Shown here: in pieces, positions 47,805 through 56,477 of the stretch | How positions within the stretch are numbered: position 1 is the stretch's first letter | Layout of the letters: each line of letters starts with the position of its first letter | Assembly: GCA_963714145.1 (NCBI GenBank) | Contig: OY970235.1 | Span: 8,432,001-8,496,000 of the forward strand | DNA from: JBBWZH01 sp035544115 | Lineage (GTDB): Bacteria > Actinomycetota > Actinomycetes > Mycobacteriales > CADCTP01 | Length of the DNA: 64,000 nt | Direction: 5' to 3' | Notes under the pieces: generated by a model | The model's input: the letters and a program-made list of their open reading frames with translations, nothing else | The model's database searches: none | Told to the model about the DNA's origin: nothing | Translations under genes and position numbers: made by a program

Positions 47805-50450
47805 GTGGGTGCCGGTGAGCAGGGCGTAATGATGGCGCAGCGGCGGGGACTGTCCTCGGCCGAGGCGGCGGCGCGGCTCGCCCGCGATGGCGCGAACGTG
47901 CTGCCGGCCGGCCCTCGGGTGCGGCTGTGGCGGCGGCTGGTGCGGCAGGGGCGGGACCCCTTGGTGCTGGTCCTGCTGGTCGCCGCCGCGCTGACGATCG
48001 GCACCGGTGACTGGGCCGACGCGGCGGTGATCGTGCTGGTGATCATGGTCAACACCGCGGTCGGCGTGGGCCAGGAGGTCAAGGCCGACCGGGCGATCAC
48101 GGCGCTGTCGGAGGTGACGGCCGCCGAGGCGCGGGTGCTGCGCGACGGCATGCAGCGCCAGGTTCCCGCCGCCGAGGTCGTGGTCGGCGACCTGCTGGTG
48201 CTGGCCGAGGGGGACGTGGTGCCGGCCGATGCCGCGGTGGTCGAGGCGGCGGCGCTGCTGGTGGATGAGGCGTCGCTGACCGGCGAGTCGGTACCGGTCG
48301 ACAAGGCAGCGGCCGACGCGCAGCAATCGGCCGATGCCGTGTCCGCCGGCACGGTGGTGGTGCGGGGTCGGGGTCTTGCGGTGGTCACCGCGACCGGCGC
48401 CGCCAGCGCGATGGGGCGGGTCGCGGCGTTGCTGGTGGCCGGCTCCGGGCTGACGCCGTTGCAGCGGCGGCTGGTCGGGGTGGGGCGGGCGCTGGCCGGC
48501 GTGGCGGTGGTGCTGTGTGCGGTGGTGCTGGCGCTGGGCCTGGCCAACGACCAGCCGGTCGAGTTGATGATCGTCGCCGCGATCAGCCTCGTCGTGGCGG
48601 CGGTGCCCGAGTCGTTGCCCGCGGTGGTCACCCTGGCGTTGGCGCTCGGCGCGCGGCGGATGGCCGCCCGCAACGCGCTGGTCCGCAGGCTGCCCGCGGT
48701 GGAGACACTCGGGTCGGTGACGGTGCTCGCCACGGACAAGACCGGCACCCTCACCGAAGGCGCCATGTTCGTCCGTCACCTGTGGACACCGTCCGGTGTG
48801 GCGTCGGTCAGCGGTAGCGGGTACCGGCCGGACGGCCAGATCCGTCGCGATGGCCGCACACTCGGCCCGGGCGATGCGCCGGACCTCGACGAGCTGCTGT
48901 CCGCGGCGGCGCTGTGCAACGACGCGGCGCTGCGCGCACCGCAGATCGGTGGGTCGGACGCCGGCGAGTCGGACTGGTCTGCGGTCGGTGACCCGACCGA
49001 GGCGGCACTGCTGGTCGCGGCCGGCAAGATCGGACTGGACCCCGCTGGCCTCGCCGCGCGGCTGCCGCGCTGCGCCGAGACGCCGTTCGACAGCCGCCGC
49101 AAGCGGATGGTCACCGCGCATCGCCTGCCCGACGGCCGGATCCGGGTCGTCTGCAAGGGCGCCCCGGAGGCCCTGCTGCGCCGACCGGTGCTCGCTAGTG
49201 ACGCCGACAGCGTGGCATGGGCCGTCGCCCGCGCCGAGGATCTGGCCCGAGACGGTTTCCGGGTGCTTGCCGTCGCCGCCGCTGACCACCGCACGCTGCC
49301 CGCGGCCGACAGGTTGGAGCGCGGACTGCGGCTGCTCGGACTCGTCGCCATCTTCGATCCACCCCGCGCGTCGGCCGCCGCGACGATCGCCGCGTGCCGG
49401 GCCGCCGGGATCACCCCGATCCTGATCACCGGCGACCATCCGGCCACCGCCCGCGCGATCGCCACCGAACTGGGCATCATCGCGCCCGGCGAGCCGGTCG
49501 TCGACTGCCGCCAGCCGCCCGTCGACCGGAACGGGCCATGTTGGCGCGACGCGCGGGTCTTCGCTCGGGCAACGCCGGAACAGAAACTGGACATCGTCGG
49601 TGCCCGCCAGGCCGCCGGCGATGTGGTCGCGATGACCGGCGACGGTGTCAACGACGGCCCGGCACTGCGCCGCGCCGACATCGGCGTCGCCATGGGCCGG
49701 CGCGGCACCGAGGTCGCCCGCCAGGCGGCCGATCTGGTGCTGGCCGACGACGAGCTGGCCACCGTCGTGGCCGCCGCCGAAGAAGGACGGCGCGTCTACA
49801 CGAACATCCGCCGCTTCCTCCTCTACGGACTGTCCGGCGGCAGCGCCGAGATCGCGGTCATGCTGGCCGGGCCGTTCGTCGGCCTGCCGCTGCCGCTGCT
49901 ACCCGCCCAGATCCTCTGGATCAACCTGCTCACCCACGGCCTGCCCGGCGTGGCGCTGGGCAGCGAACCGGCCGACCCCGCCGCCATGCACCGGCCACCA
50001 CGGCCACCGGAGCAGAGCGTGCTCGGCGCCGGCCTGTGGCAGCGCATCGCCCGGGTCGGCCTGGTCATCGCCGCGGTCACCCTCGGCGTCGCGGTCTGGG
50101 CACACGCCACCGGCCGCCCCTGGCAGAGCATGGCCTTCTTCACCCTCGGCGCCACCCAACTCGCCGCCGCCGTCGGCTCCCGCGCCCGCCCCGGCACCTG
50201 GACCAACCCGCTCCTGCTCGCCGCCGTCGCCGCCGCCCTGCTGCTGCAGTTGGCCGGCATCTATTTCCCGCCGCTGCGCGAACTGCTCAGCACCCAACCA
50301 CTCGCCGTAGCTGACCTGGCCATCGTCTGCGCCCTGGCCACCCTCGGCTACGCCGCCATCCGCCTCGACCGCATCCTGCACCCCAGCAAGGACACCCACT
50401 GGCCACCCGGAACAGGCGGGGAAGAGGCGCGACCGACCCATCCGGCCTGA
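47805..50450 (+). CDS. P-type cation-transporting ATPase
   Basis: This 881-residue pump is of the P2 type (calcium/magnesium-like). It has the actuator motif LTGESVPVDK near 156-165, PESLPAVVTLALALGARRM in the fourth membrane segment (PEGLPA-type), the phosphorylated Asp311 in DKTGTLTEG, KGAPEALLRR for nucleotide binding, MTGDGVNDGPALRRADIGVAMG near 609-630, and a six-helix C-terminal membrane part. The ion cannot be fixed from sequence; Ca2+ or Mg2+/Mn2+ are plausible. GTG 47805 follows a GGAGGG site. Similar ATPases sit in dormancy regulons beside Usp proteins, matching the context here. Confidence 0.9.
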   Translation: MGAGEQGVMMAQRRGLSSAEAAARLARDGANVLPAGPRVRLWRRLVRQGRDPLVLVLLVAAALTIGTGDWADAAVIVLVIMVNTAVGVGQEVKADRAITALSEVTAAEARVLRDGMQRQVPAAEVVVGDLLVLAEGDVVPADAAVVEAAALLVDEASLTGESVPVDKAAADAQQSADAVSAGTVVVRGRGLAVVTATGAASAMGRVAALLVAGSGLTPLQRRLVGVGRALAGVAVVLCAVVLALGLANDQPVELMIVAAISLVVAAVPESLPAVVTLALALGARRMAARNALVRRLPAVETLGSVTVLATDKTGTLTEGAMFVRHLWTPSGVASVSGSGYRPDGQIRRDGRTLGPGDAPDLDELLSAAALCNDAALRAPQIGGSDAGESDWSAVGDPTEAALLVAAGKIGLDPAGLAARLPRCAETPFDSRRKRMVTAHRLPDGRIRVVCKGAPEALLRRPVLASDADSVAWAVARAEDLARDGFRVLAVAAADHRTLPAADRLERGLRLLGLVAIFDPPRASAAATIAACRAAGITPILITGDHPATARAIATELGIIAPGEPVVDCRQPPVDRNGPCWRDARVFARATPEQKLDIVGARQAAGDVVAMTGDGVNDGPALRRADIGVAMGRRGTEVARQAADLVLADDELATVVAAAEEGRRVYTNIRRFLLYGLSGGSAEIAVMLAGPFVGLPLPLLPAQILWINLLTHGLPGVALGSEPADPAAMHRPPRPPEQSVLGAGLWQRIARVGLVIAAVTLGVAVWAHATGRPWQSMAFFTLGATQLAAAVGSRARPGTWTNPLLLAAVAAALLLQLAGIYFPPLRELLSTQPLAVADLAIVCALATLGYAAIRLDRILHPSKDTHWPPGTGGEEARPTHPA

Positions 50451-50566
50451 CCAGCGACCCGTACCTCCGGCGTGCACCTCCTGTCGGCGTCGGGGTTGGT
50501 GGGCTGCGTTGGGCCGATGGATCTGCTTGGTGATGGTGGCCCGGCGCGCTTTCGCGTCTTCCGTTC

Positions 50567-51124
50567 ATGGTCGGACTGGTGGCGCGCTATGGTCCGGCGA
50601 GTGGCTCTGGCCGTCGTCGGAATGGGGTGGATGTGGAGTCGGTGGCGGATGTGCTCGGGAAGGTCGACGAATATCAGTGGTACGTCAATAAGCGAGACGC
50701 GGCCCATTACCAGATGGCGTTGCGGTTCAACCGTCACGAGCGTCTGCTGGGCATTCCTGTCATCGTTACGACGACCGTCGTCGGCACCGCGATCTTCGCG
50801 ACGCTCCAGCAGGACGCCGCCGTTGGTTGGAAGATTGCAACTGGGCTGCTCTCGGTGACGGCGGCGACGCTCGCCGCTCTGCAGACCTTCTTCAACTACG
50901 GTGGAGAGGCGCAGCGCCATGCGGAGGTGGCGGTCGGTTACGCACGGCTGTGGCGGCATATTGACCAATTCAAACTCCGTTACCAGCAGGAAACAGCGAC
51001 GAGGGAAGAATGCCTCACTGACCTGGCGACCCTGGTCAAAGACATGGACGACCTGGAACGGCAGGCTCCGCGGATAACGAACAAAATTTGGCAGCAGGTC
51101 AAGAATGAGGCAGAACACGGATGA
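50567..51124 (+). CDS. SLATT-domain two-transmembrane protein, orphan
   Basis: The 185-residue protein resembles SLATT proteins. A soluble N-terminal helix (VADVLGKVDEYQWYVNKRDAAHYQMALRFNRH) precedes two close membrane helices (LLGIPVIVTTTVVGTAIFATL and IATGLLSVTAATLAALQTFFNY). A long helical C-terminus (AEVAVGYARLWRHIDQFKLRY onward) follows. SLATT proteins are predicted membrane effectors of nucleotide-signal conflict systems, but no cyclase or nucleotide-binding partner lies nearby. The start is uncertain: ATG 50567 gives the whole frame, GTG 50636 or near would begin just before similarity. Lys and Asn are more common here than in its neighbours, which hints at acquisition. Confidence 0.65.
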   Translation: MVGLVARYGPASGSGRRRNGVDVESVADVLGKVDEYQWYVNKRDAAHYQMALRFNRHERLLGIPVIVTTTVVGTAIFATLQQDAAVGWKIATGLLSVTAATLAALQTFFNYGGEAQRHAEVAVGYARLWRHIDQFKLRYQQETATREECLTDLATLVKDMDDLERQAPRITNKIWQQVKNEAEHG

Positions 51125-51298
51125 TTGATCAGCGTCCGGGCTTGGCCGCGCTGATCGCCTAGGTCGCCCGAACCAAGCCGGGTCTGCCGATCCAGACTGA
51201 CACCGCCGCCGGATGACCGCCTGCGTTCCGATCTGCCGCCCTGCCCACGATCCATGATCGGGTCTGTCTCGTTAGCGGTGTTTCGGATCGCGCGTGGT

Positions 51299-51620
51299 TC
51301 ACCGGCGGGGCACTGCGATGAGTTGGCAGAGGTCCTCGTAGAGGTCACGGTACATCCGCTCGGCCCGTCGTACGGTGGCGAACGTCTCTTGGCGTTGTCC
51401 GAGCCGTGACCGCGCTCGTGCTTCCACGAGCGCGTCGGGCTGCGGCTGCTCCGCTCCGTCCGGATGTGTGGTTGATGGCATCGCGGAGTAGTCATGACCG
51501 AAGCCGAGCCGGTCGGGCCGGGTATGGTAGAGCCGGCAGAGCGCGTCGAAATAGTGACTGCTCGGGAAATCCGCCCCAGTCTCCCACCGGGAAACGGTCT
51601 GGTGGGAGAGGCCGGTAAAC
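51299..51620 (-). pseudogene. XRE-family regulator, 5' end missing
   Basis: The minus strand from about 51620 reads AFTGLSHQTVSRWETGADFPS, the second half of an XRE helix-turn-helix, then YFDALCRLYHTRPDRLGFG and an extended helix-rich tail to the stop at 51299 (QLIAVPRR). The first roughly 30 residues, including the start and first helix, are replaced by an MFS fragment. It is a truncated gene at a rearrangement joint. Confidence 0.6.
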
Positions 51621-51639
51621 GCCGCGCCAGTGCCGCGGA

Positions 51640-51935
51640 GGACCGGCCAGGTCCAGCCGCTGTCGCTGCGCGGACCGCAGTTCGGGCACCAGCCGTGTCA
51701 CCGCGACCAGCGCCACCACCCCGATCGGCACGTTCACGAGGAAGATCCAGCGCCAACCCAGCAGATCGGTGATCACTCCACCGGCGAGCTGGCCGAGGAT
51801 CGCCCCGGCCGAGCCGACGGCGCCCCAGACACCGAGCGCACGGTTGCGCGCCTCGCGCTCGGCGAACGTCGCGGTGAGCAGGGCGAGCGCATTGGCCGAG
51901 AGCAGCGCAGCGCCGGCAGCGGTTCCGTCAGCTCG
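51640..51935 (-). pseudogene. Internal fragment of a DHA2-type MFS transporter
   Basis: About 95 residues match helices 4-6 of EmrB/QacA-like exporters: ALLSANALALLTATFAERE, ALGVWGAVGSAGAILGQLAGG, LLGWRWIFLVNVPIGVVAL and LVPELRSAQRQRLDL. There is no start or stop in this frame. It lies between the broken XRE gene and the SARP gene. Confidence 0.65.
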
Positions 51936-54768
51936 GTTGTGCGGTGAGGTGGGGCAGCGCGGCGAGCCTGGCGCGGATCCGTTCGACGTCGGGGTGGTCG
52001 AGATCGGTGAGGATGTCGAGCGCCTGCTGCCAGCTGCTCCGGGCGGCGGCGGGGTCGCCGGCTGCGCAGTGGGTGTCGCCGAGATGGACGAGTGTGTCGG
52101 CATCGTTGTAGCGGTCGCCCAGATCGTGGTAGAGCTGCAGTGCTTCCCGGTAGCAGTCGGCCGCCCGGGAGTAGTTGGCGAGTTCGTGGTGGGCGCGGCC
52201 GAGGGTGTCCCAGGTGGCGGCCATCCCGGCCTGGTCACCGAGTTCTTCGAGCATGGCGAGCGACCGCTCGCACAGCAGTATTGCCTGGGTGTGCCTGCCG
52301 AGTCCCACCTCGCACCAGGCGATGTTGTTGAGGGCCAGCCCCTGCCCGCGGGGGTAATCGGCGGCCCGGAACAGATCGAGTGCTCGCTGGGCGTGGTCGA
52401 TGGCGTGGTCCATTCGACCCTGCAGCTTCCACAGTTGGCCGAGGTTGTGGTGGCTGATCCCCTGCCGGATCAGGTCGCCGGCCCGGCCGTCCAGATCGAG
52501 GGCGAGCTCGTACTCGGCGTGGGCCTCGGCGTAGCTGCCGAGCGCTGTGTGCGCCCCGGCCAGCAGGCGGTGGGCGTTGGCTTGTGCAGGACCTTCGGCG
52601 AGCCGGACGGCCGCGGGCAGCGCGAGCTGCCAGGCGGCCGTGCGGTCGTGCCAGTGGCCCTGCCGGCTCAGGTACGTGTCGAGGGCCCAGGCGAGATACC
52701 AGGTCTGGCTGTCATGTCCGGTGTCGGCGGCTTGGCGGAGCGCGGCGAGCAGATTGCGGTGCTCGGTGCTGAGCCAAGCCATGGCCCGGTCGTGGTCGGC
52801 GAGCTGCTCGGGGCTGGTCCCGGCGGCAGCGGGGGTGAGGGCCAACGCGGGTTCGTGCCGGGTCTGCTGCAGCAGTCGGTCGGCGGCGACGGCGGTGTGC
52901 GTGTAGTGGTCGAGTAGCCGGCCCAGCGCGGCGCGGCGGTGCTGCTCGGTGTCGGTGGCCCGGCTCAGGTCGGCGGCGTAGACGGCGAGCAGATCGTGGT
53001 AGGCGTAGCGGCCCGGCCGATGTTCGGTGAGCAGGCTGCCGCGGGCCAACTCGGTGATCAGCTCCCGGGCCTCCGGCTCGGGTAGGCCGGCCAGGCTGGC
53101 CGCGGCCGGGAGACCGATGTCAGGTCCGCGGGTCAGGCCGAGCAGGCGGAACAGCCGGGCGGCCGGCGCGGTGAGGGCGGCGTAGGACCAGGCGAACACC
53201 GCCCGTACCTCGGTGGCCGGGTCGCCGGCGTCCAGTGCCGCGAGCCGGGTGCGGGCGTCGGTCAGCTCGGCGGCCAGCGCGGCGAGCGGGAAGCCGGTCT
53301 GTGCGGCCCGGGCCGCGACGATCGCCAGCGCCAGTGGGAGTCGGGCGCAGGCGGTGATGATCTGCTCGACCGCTTCCGGCTCGGCCACGACCCGGCCACG
53401 GCCGAGCCGGCCGGTGAGCAGCTCTCGGGCCTGGGCAGCCGGAAGCAGGTCGAGGGTCAGCGGGTGGGCGCCGGTCGCCGCGACCAGCCCGGTCAGCTGG
53501 TTGCGGCTGGTCACCAGGACGTGTGCGGCCGGCCCGCCGGGCAGCAGCGGCCGCACCTGTTCAGCGTCCCCGGCGTTGTCGAGCACCAGCAGCACCCGCC
53601 GCCGGGCGAGTTCGGTGCGGTACAGCGCGGCCTGCGCGTCCAGGTCGGGCGGGATGCGGGCGGTGGACACCTCCAGCCCGCTGAGCAGCAGGCGGATCGC
53701 ATCGGCAGGCTCCATCCGCCGGCCGCTCGGGTCGAACCCGCGCAGGTTGACGTACAGCTGGCCGTCCGGGAAGCGGTCGGCGACCCGGTGTGCCCAGTGC
53801 ACGGCCAGCGCGGTCTTACCGATCCCCGCGGTGCCCGACAGCGCGGACACGACCACGGTCGCGGGCTGCCCGGGTACGTCGAGCAGCGCGTCGAGTTCGG
53901 CGAGTTCGTGCTGCCGGCCGGTGAACCCGCGGACGTCGGTCGGTAGTTGGGCCGGGCGAGCGGACGCCCGCTCAGCCGGCGGCCGCGGGCCGGTCGGCCG
54001 GGCGGGGCTACCGTCGGGTGCGCTGAGCTGGCCGCGGAGGACGTCCCCGTGTAGGGCACGCAGCTCCGAACCAGGTTCGGTGCCGAGCTCGTCGGCCAGC
54101 CGGGCGCGGTGCGCGGCGAAGCATTCCAGCGCCTCGGCGTGGCGACCGGCCGCCACCAACGCCTGCATCAGGCTGCCCACCAGCGGCTCCGCCAGCGGCT
54201 GGTCGACCAGCAGATCCCGGACCGTGGCGATGACCCGATCGCCTCGACCCAGGCGCAGCTCGACCTGCGCCCAGGCCACCGTCGTGTCCAGCCGCTGCTG
54301 CTGCCACCCGGTGCGGGCCCGGGCGGCCCACTGCCCGCCCACACCGATCAGCGGCGTGCCCCGCCACAGGCGCAGCGCCTCGGTCAGCAGCTCGCTCCGG
54401 GCCGAGTCGGCCAGCTGCGGATCGCCCGCTTCGAAGGTCAACCGCCGGAACCGGTGCAGGTCGACGCGCTCTGGGTCGACATCGAGCAGATAGCCACCCG
54501 GGCGGCGGGCCAGCGTCGCCGGTGACGGCTCTGCGGCTACGGACTCCAAGACGCGACGGATCCGGGTCAGGTGGGAGTACAGCACCTCGCGGACCGCCCG
54601 CGGCGGGGATCCGTCCCAGACCCGCTCCACCAGCAGGTCCAGCGGAACCGGCCGGCCCGCATCGACCGCCAGCGCCGCCAACACCGCCCGCAGTTGCGGT
54701 CTCCCCAGCGCCAACGGCCCGTCGCCGGCGCGGACCTCCACCGGACCCAGCAACCGGAACTCGATCAT
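51928..54768 (-). CDS. SARP/AfsR-family regulator with STAND NTPase and TPR domains, second copy
   Basis: The 946-residue protein has the architecture of the gene at 14604: winged helix plus BTAD (about 1-255, starting MIEFRLLGPVEVRAGDGPL), an NB-ARC/STAND ATPase with GTAGIGKTALA near 311-321 and VLLVLDNAGDAEQVRPLLPG, and TPR repeats (about 700-940). The DLDAQAALYR and VTSR-QLTGLVA segments are nearly identical in both, so they are paralogues. ATG 54768 was chosen as the family start; five upstream codons are open. It is divergent from the genes for two secreted proteins with Gly/Asp-rich tails, across 240 bp containing GGTTTACGGG (54847-54856). Confidence 0.88.
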   Translation of the reverse strand: MIEFRLLGPVEVRAGDGPLALGRPQLRAVLAALAVDAGRPVPLDLLVERVWDGSPPRAVREVLYSHLTRIRRVLESVAAEPSPATLARRPGGYLLDVDPERVDLHRFRRLTFEAGDPQLADSARSELLTEALRLWRGTPLIGVGGQWAARARTGWQQQRLDTTVAWAQVELRLGRGDRVIATVRDLLVDQPLAEPLVGSLMQALVAAGRHAEALECFAAHRARLADELGTEPGSELRALHGDVLRGQLSAPDGSPARPTGPRPPAERASARPAQLPTDVRGFTGRQHELAELDALLDVPGQPATVVVSALSGTAGIGKTALAVHWAHRVADRFPDGQLYVNLRGFDPSGRRMEPADAIRLLLSGLEVSTARIPPDLDAQAALYRTELARRRVLLVLDNAGDAEQVRPLLPGGPAAHVLVTSRNQLTGLVAATGAHPLTLDLLPAAQARELLTGRLGRGRVVAEPEAVEQIITACARLPLALAIVAARAAQTGFPLAALAAELTDARTRLAALDAGDPATEVRAVFAWSYAALTAPAARLFRLLGLTRGPDIGLPAAASLAGLPEPEARELITELARGSLLTEHRPGRYAYHDLLAVYAADLSRATDTEQHRRAALGRLLDHYTHTAVAADRLLQQTRHEPALALTPAAAGTSPEQLADHDRAMAWLSTEHRNLLAALRQAADTGHDSQTWYLAWALDTYLSRQGHWHDRTAAWQLALPAAVRLAEGPAQANAHRLLAGAHTALGSYAEAHAEYELALDLDGRAGDLIRQGISHHNLGQLWKLQGRMDHAIDHAQRALDLFRAADYPRGQGLALNNIAWCEVGLGRHTQAILLCERSLAMLEELGDQAGMAATWDTLGRAHHELANYSRAADCYREALQLYHDLGDRYNDADTLVHLGDTHCAAGDPAAARSSWQQALDILTDLDHPDVERIRARLAALPHLTAQPS

Positions 54769-55008
54769 CCGCAGCCCACCCACATCCTCGGTCCAACCGC
54801 CCAGCGCAGGCTGATTGGTCGGAATTTCAGGCTATCGACCCGGAATGGTTTACGGGGCAGGTGGCATTGCCGGTTCCCGCGGACGGGCAGGGTGCGATCA
54901 GCCATGCCCGTACCCGGCGTCAAGGTTGCGTCAAGGCAGTCGTTCGGGCCACCGGTACAGGCTGCGATCGAGCCGTCCGACGGCACCCGACCGCAGTGAA
55001 GGGATCGC

Positions 55009-56475
55009 ATGATGGCACCACCCGAACGATCCAGTGGGCCGGATCGGCCCGAGCAGCACGCCGGCGAACCGATGACCGGGTCGGCCCGAGCCGCCCGCAG
55101 CGGCCAGCCCAAGCGGCACCGCCTCGTCGTACCGCCCGCGGTCGCGTTGGCGGTCGGAGCGTGGATCGCACACCCACCGCCCGCGGCGGCCGAACCCCAC
55201 GATCCCGCCGGATCGGGAGTCTCCGCCGGAGGCCAGAACCCATCGAACGCCTCGCCCGGACCCGCCAACGTCGGCTCGCTCCTCGGCGGCTCGCGGGGCG
55301 GCAAAATTCACGCCTTCATCACCCTCCGGAACGGTGACTTCTTCACCGACAGGGATGTTCCGGCGGGGGACGATGAGGTCGGTGTGGAACCGGGCACCCG
55401 GGTGTCCACGATCGACGGCACGGTCACGCTCGCCGAGCCGAACGACGAGGTCACGGTGAGTGGCATCCGGTTCTACGTGTACACACTCGAGAAGCCGGCG
55501 GATCTGGTGCCCCCGGATCTGGTCCCCCCGGACGTCGACGACGAGCCGGCGGTGGATCCGGGCCTCGAGCCCGGGTTCTCGCTCGGCGAGACGCCCGACG
55601 GCGTGGATGTGGCGTCCGACCCGGCGCAGGCCGGCCCGGCGCCCGCGGACAGCGTCGACGGCGACAACCCCGCGACCGGCTTGCCGCCGGGGGTCTCCCT
55701 CGGCGAAGCGCCCGACGTGGGCGCGGCGCCCGGTCCGGCGCAGACCGGCCTGCCGTCCGCGGCCACGCCTGACGGCGACTCCGCGACCGACCTGTCCGCC
55801 GGCCCGCCGCAGGTCGACGCCCAGATGGGCAACGCCGAGGTCACCGAGAAGCAACTGGCCCGACCCAACGAGCCGCCGGCCGTACCGACGGACCGGAACC
55901 TGAAGCCCGACCGTGACGTGAGCGACGACGGGACCAGGGAGACAGCACCCGATGACAGCGAGGACCCGGAGTCCCGCCCGAGGGCCGATCAGGCGGCGAT
56001 AGCACCGACCGACAACGACGACAGCGAGGATTCCGGTGACGTCGCGACGGTCGGTCCGCCCGGCGAGGACGGGGCGGACGGCACGGACGGGGCGGGCGGC
56101 ACGGACGGGGCGGGCGGCACGGACGGGGCGGACGGCACGGACGGGGCGGGCGGCACGGACGGGGCGGACGGGGCGGACGGGACCAGCACCGACGGGGCCG
56201 ACAGCACCGGCGAAGGCGCTGGCGACAGCGGTTTCGGCGGCGGAGACGGCGGAGACGGCGGCGAGGGCGCCGGCGATGGTGGTAGCGGCGGCGACAGCGG
56301 CGGGGGCGACAGCGGCACCAGCGGCGGCGGCTCTGGCGGCGACGGCGGCTCTGGCGGCGGCGACGGCGGCTCCGGTGGCGACGGGGGTAGCGGTGGTGGC
56401 GACGGTGGCGGCTCCGGTGGGGGCGGCGACGGCGGAGGCGGCGGGGGCGGCAACAGCGGCGGGGGCGGTGACTAG
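55009..56475 (+). CDS. Secreted protein with acidic body and Gly/Asp/Ser-rich tail
   Basis: The 488-residue protein is not a recognised family. After a basic stretch (SGQPKRHRLVVPPAVALAVG) lies a signal-peptide-like segment cut near PPPAAA. A short globular part (residues about 90-165, GKIHAFITLRNGDFFTDRD and VTVSGIRFYVYTLEKP) precedes an Asp/Glu/Pro-rich region. It ends in a low-complexity tail: 6-residue repeats of the GAGGTD/GADGTD type (56067-56180), then about 90 residues almost only Gly, Asp and Ser. Such tails can bind Ca2+ or behave as flexible spacers; this is speculation. It is divergent from the second SARP gene and followed 2 bp later by an SGNH hydrolase with a similar tail. Confidence 0.7.
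   Translation: MMAPPERSSGPDRPEQHAGEPMTGSARAARSGQPKRHRLVVPPAVALAVGAWIAHPPPAAAEPHDPAGSGVSAGGQNPSNASPGPANVGSLLGGSRGGKIHAFITLRNGDFFTDRDVPAGDDEVGVEPGTRVSTIDGTVTLAEPNDEVTVSGIRFYVYTLEKPADLVPPDLVPPDVDDEPAVDPGLEPGFSLGETPDGVDVASDPAQAGPAPADSVDGDNPATGLPPGVSLGEAPDVGAAPGPAQTGLPSAATPDGDSATDLSAGPPQVDAQMGNAEVTEKQLARPNEPPAVPTDRNLKPDRDVSDDGTRETAPDDSEDPESRPRADQAAIAPTDNDDSEDSGDVATVGPPGEDGADGTDGAGGTDGAGGTDGADGTDGAGGTDGADGADGTSTDGADSTGEGAGDSGFGGGDGGDGGEGAGDGGSGGDSGGGDSGTSGGGSGGDGGSGGGDGGSGGDGGSGGGDGGGSGGGGDGGGGGGGNSGGGGD
56067..56180 (+). repeat. 18-bp tandem repeat coding for Gly-Ala-Gly-Gly-Thr-Asp
   Basis: About six imperfect copies of GCGGGCGGCACGGACGGG in frame in the acidic protein gene. It is coding repeat DNA, not a CRISPR. 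Confidence 0.75.
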
Positions 56476-56477
56476 CG

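Noticed and set aside
56040..56460. Possible CRISPR or minisatellite array
   Set aside because: The repeats are in frame, vary in length, lack unique spacers and encode a Gly/Asp/Ser tail.
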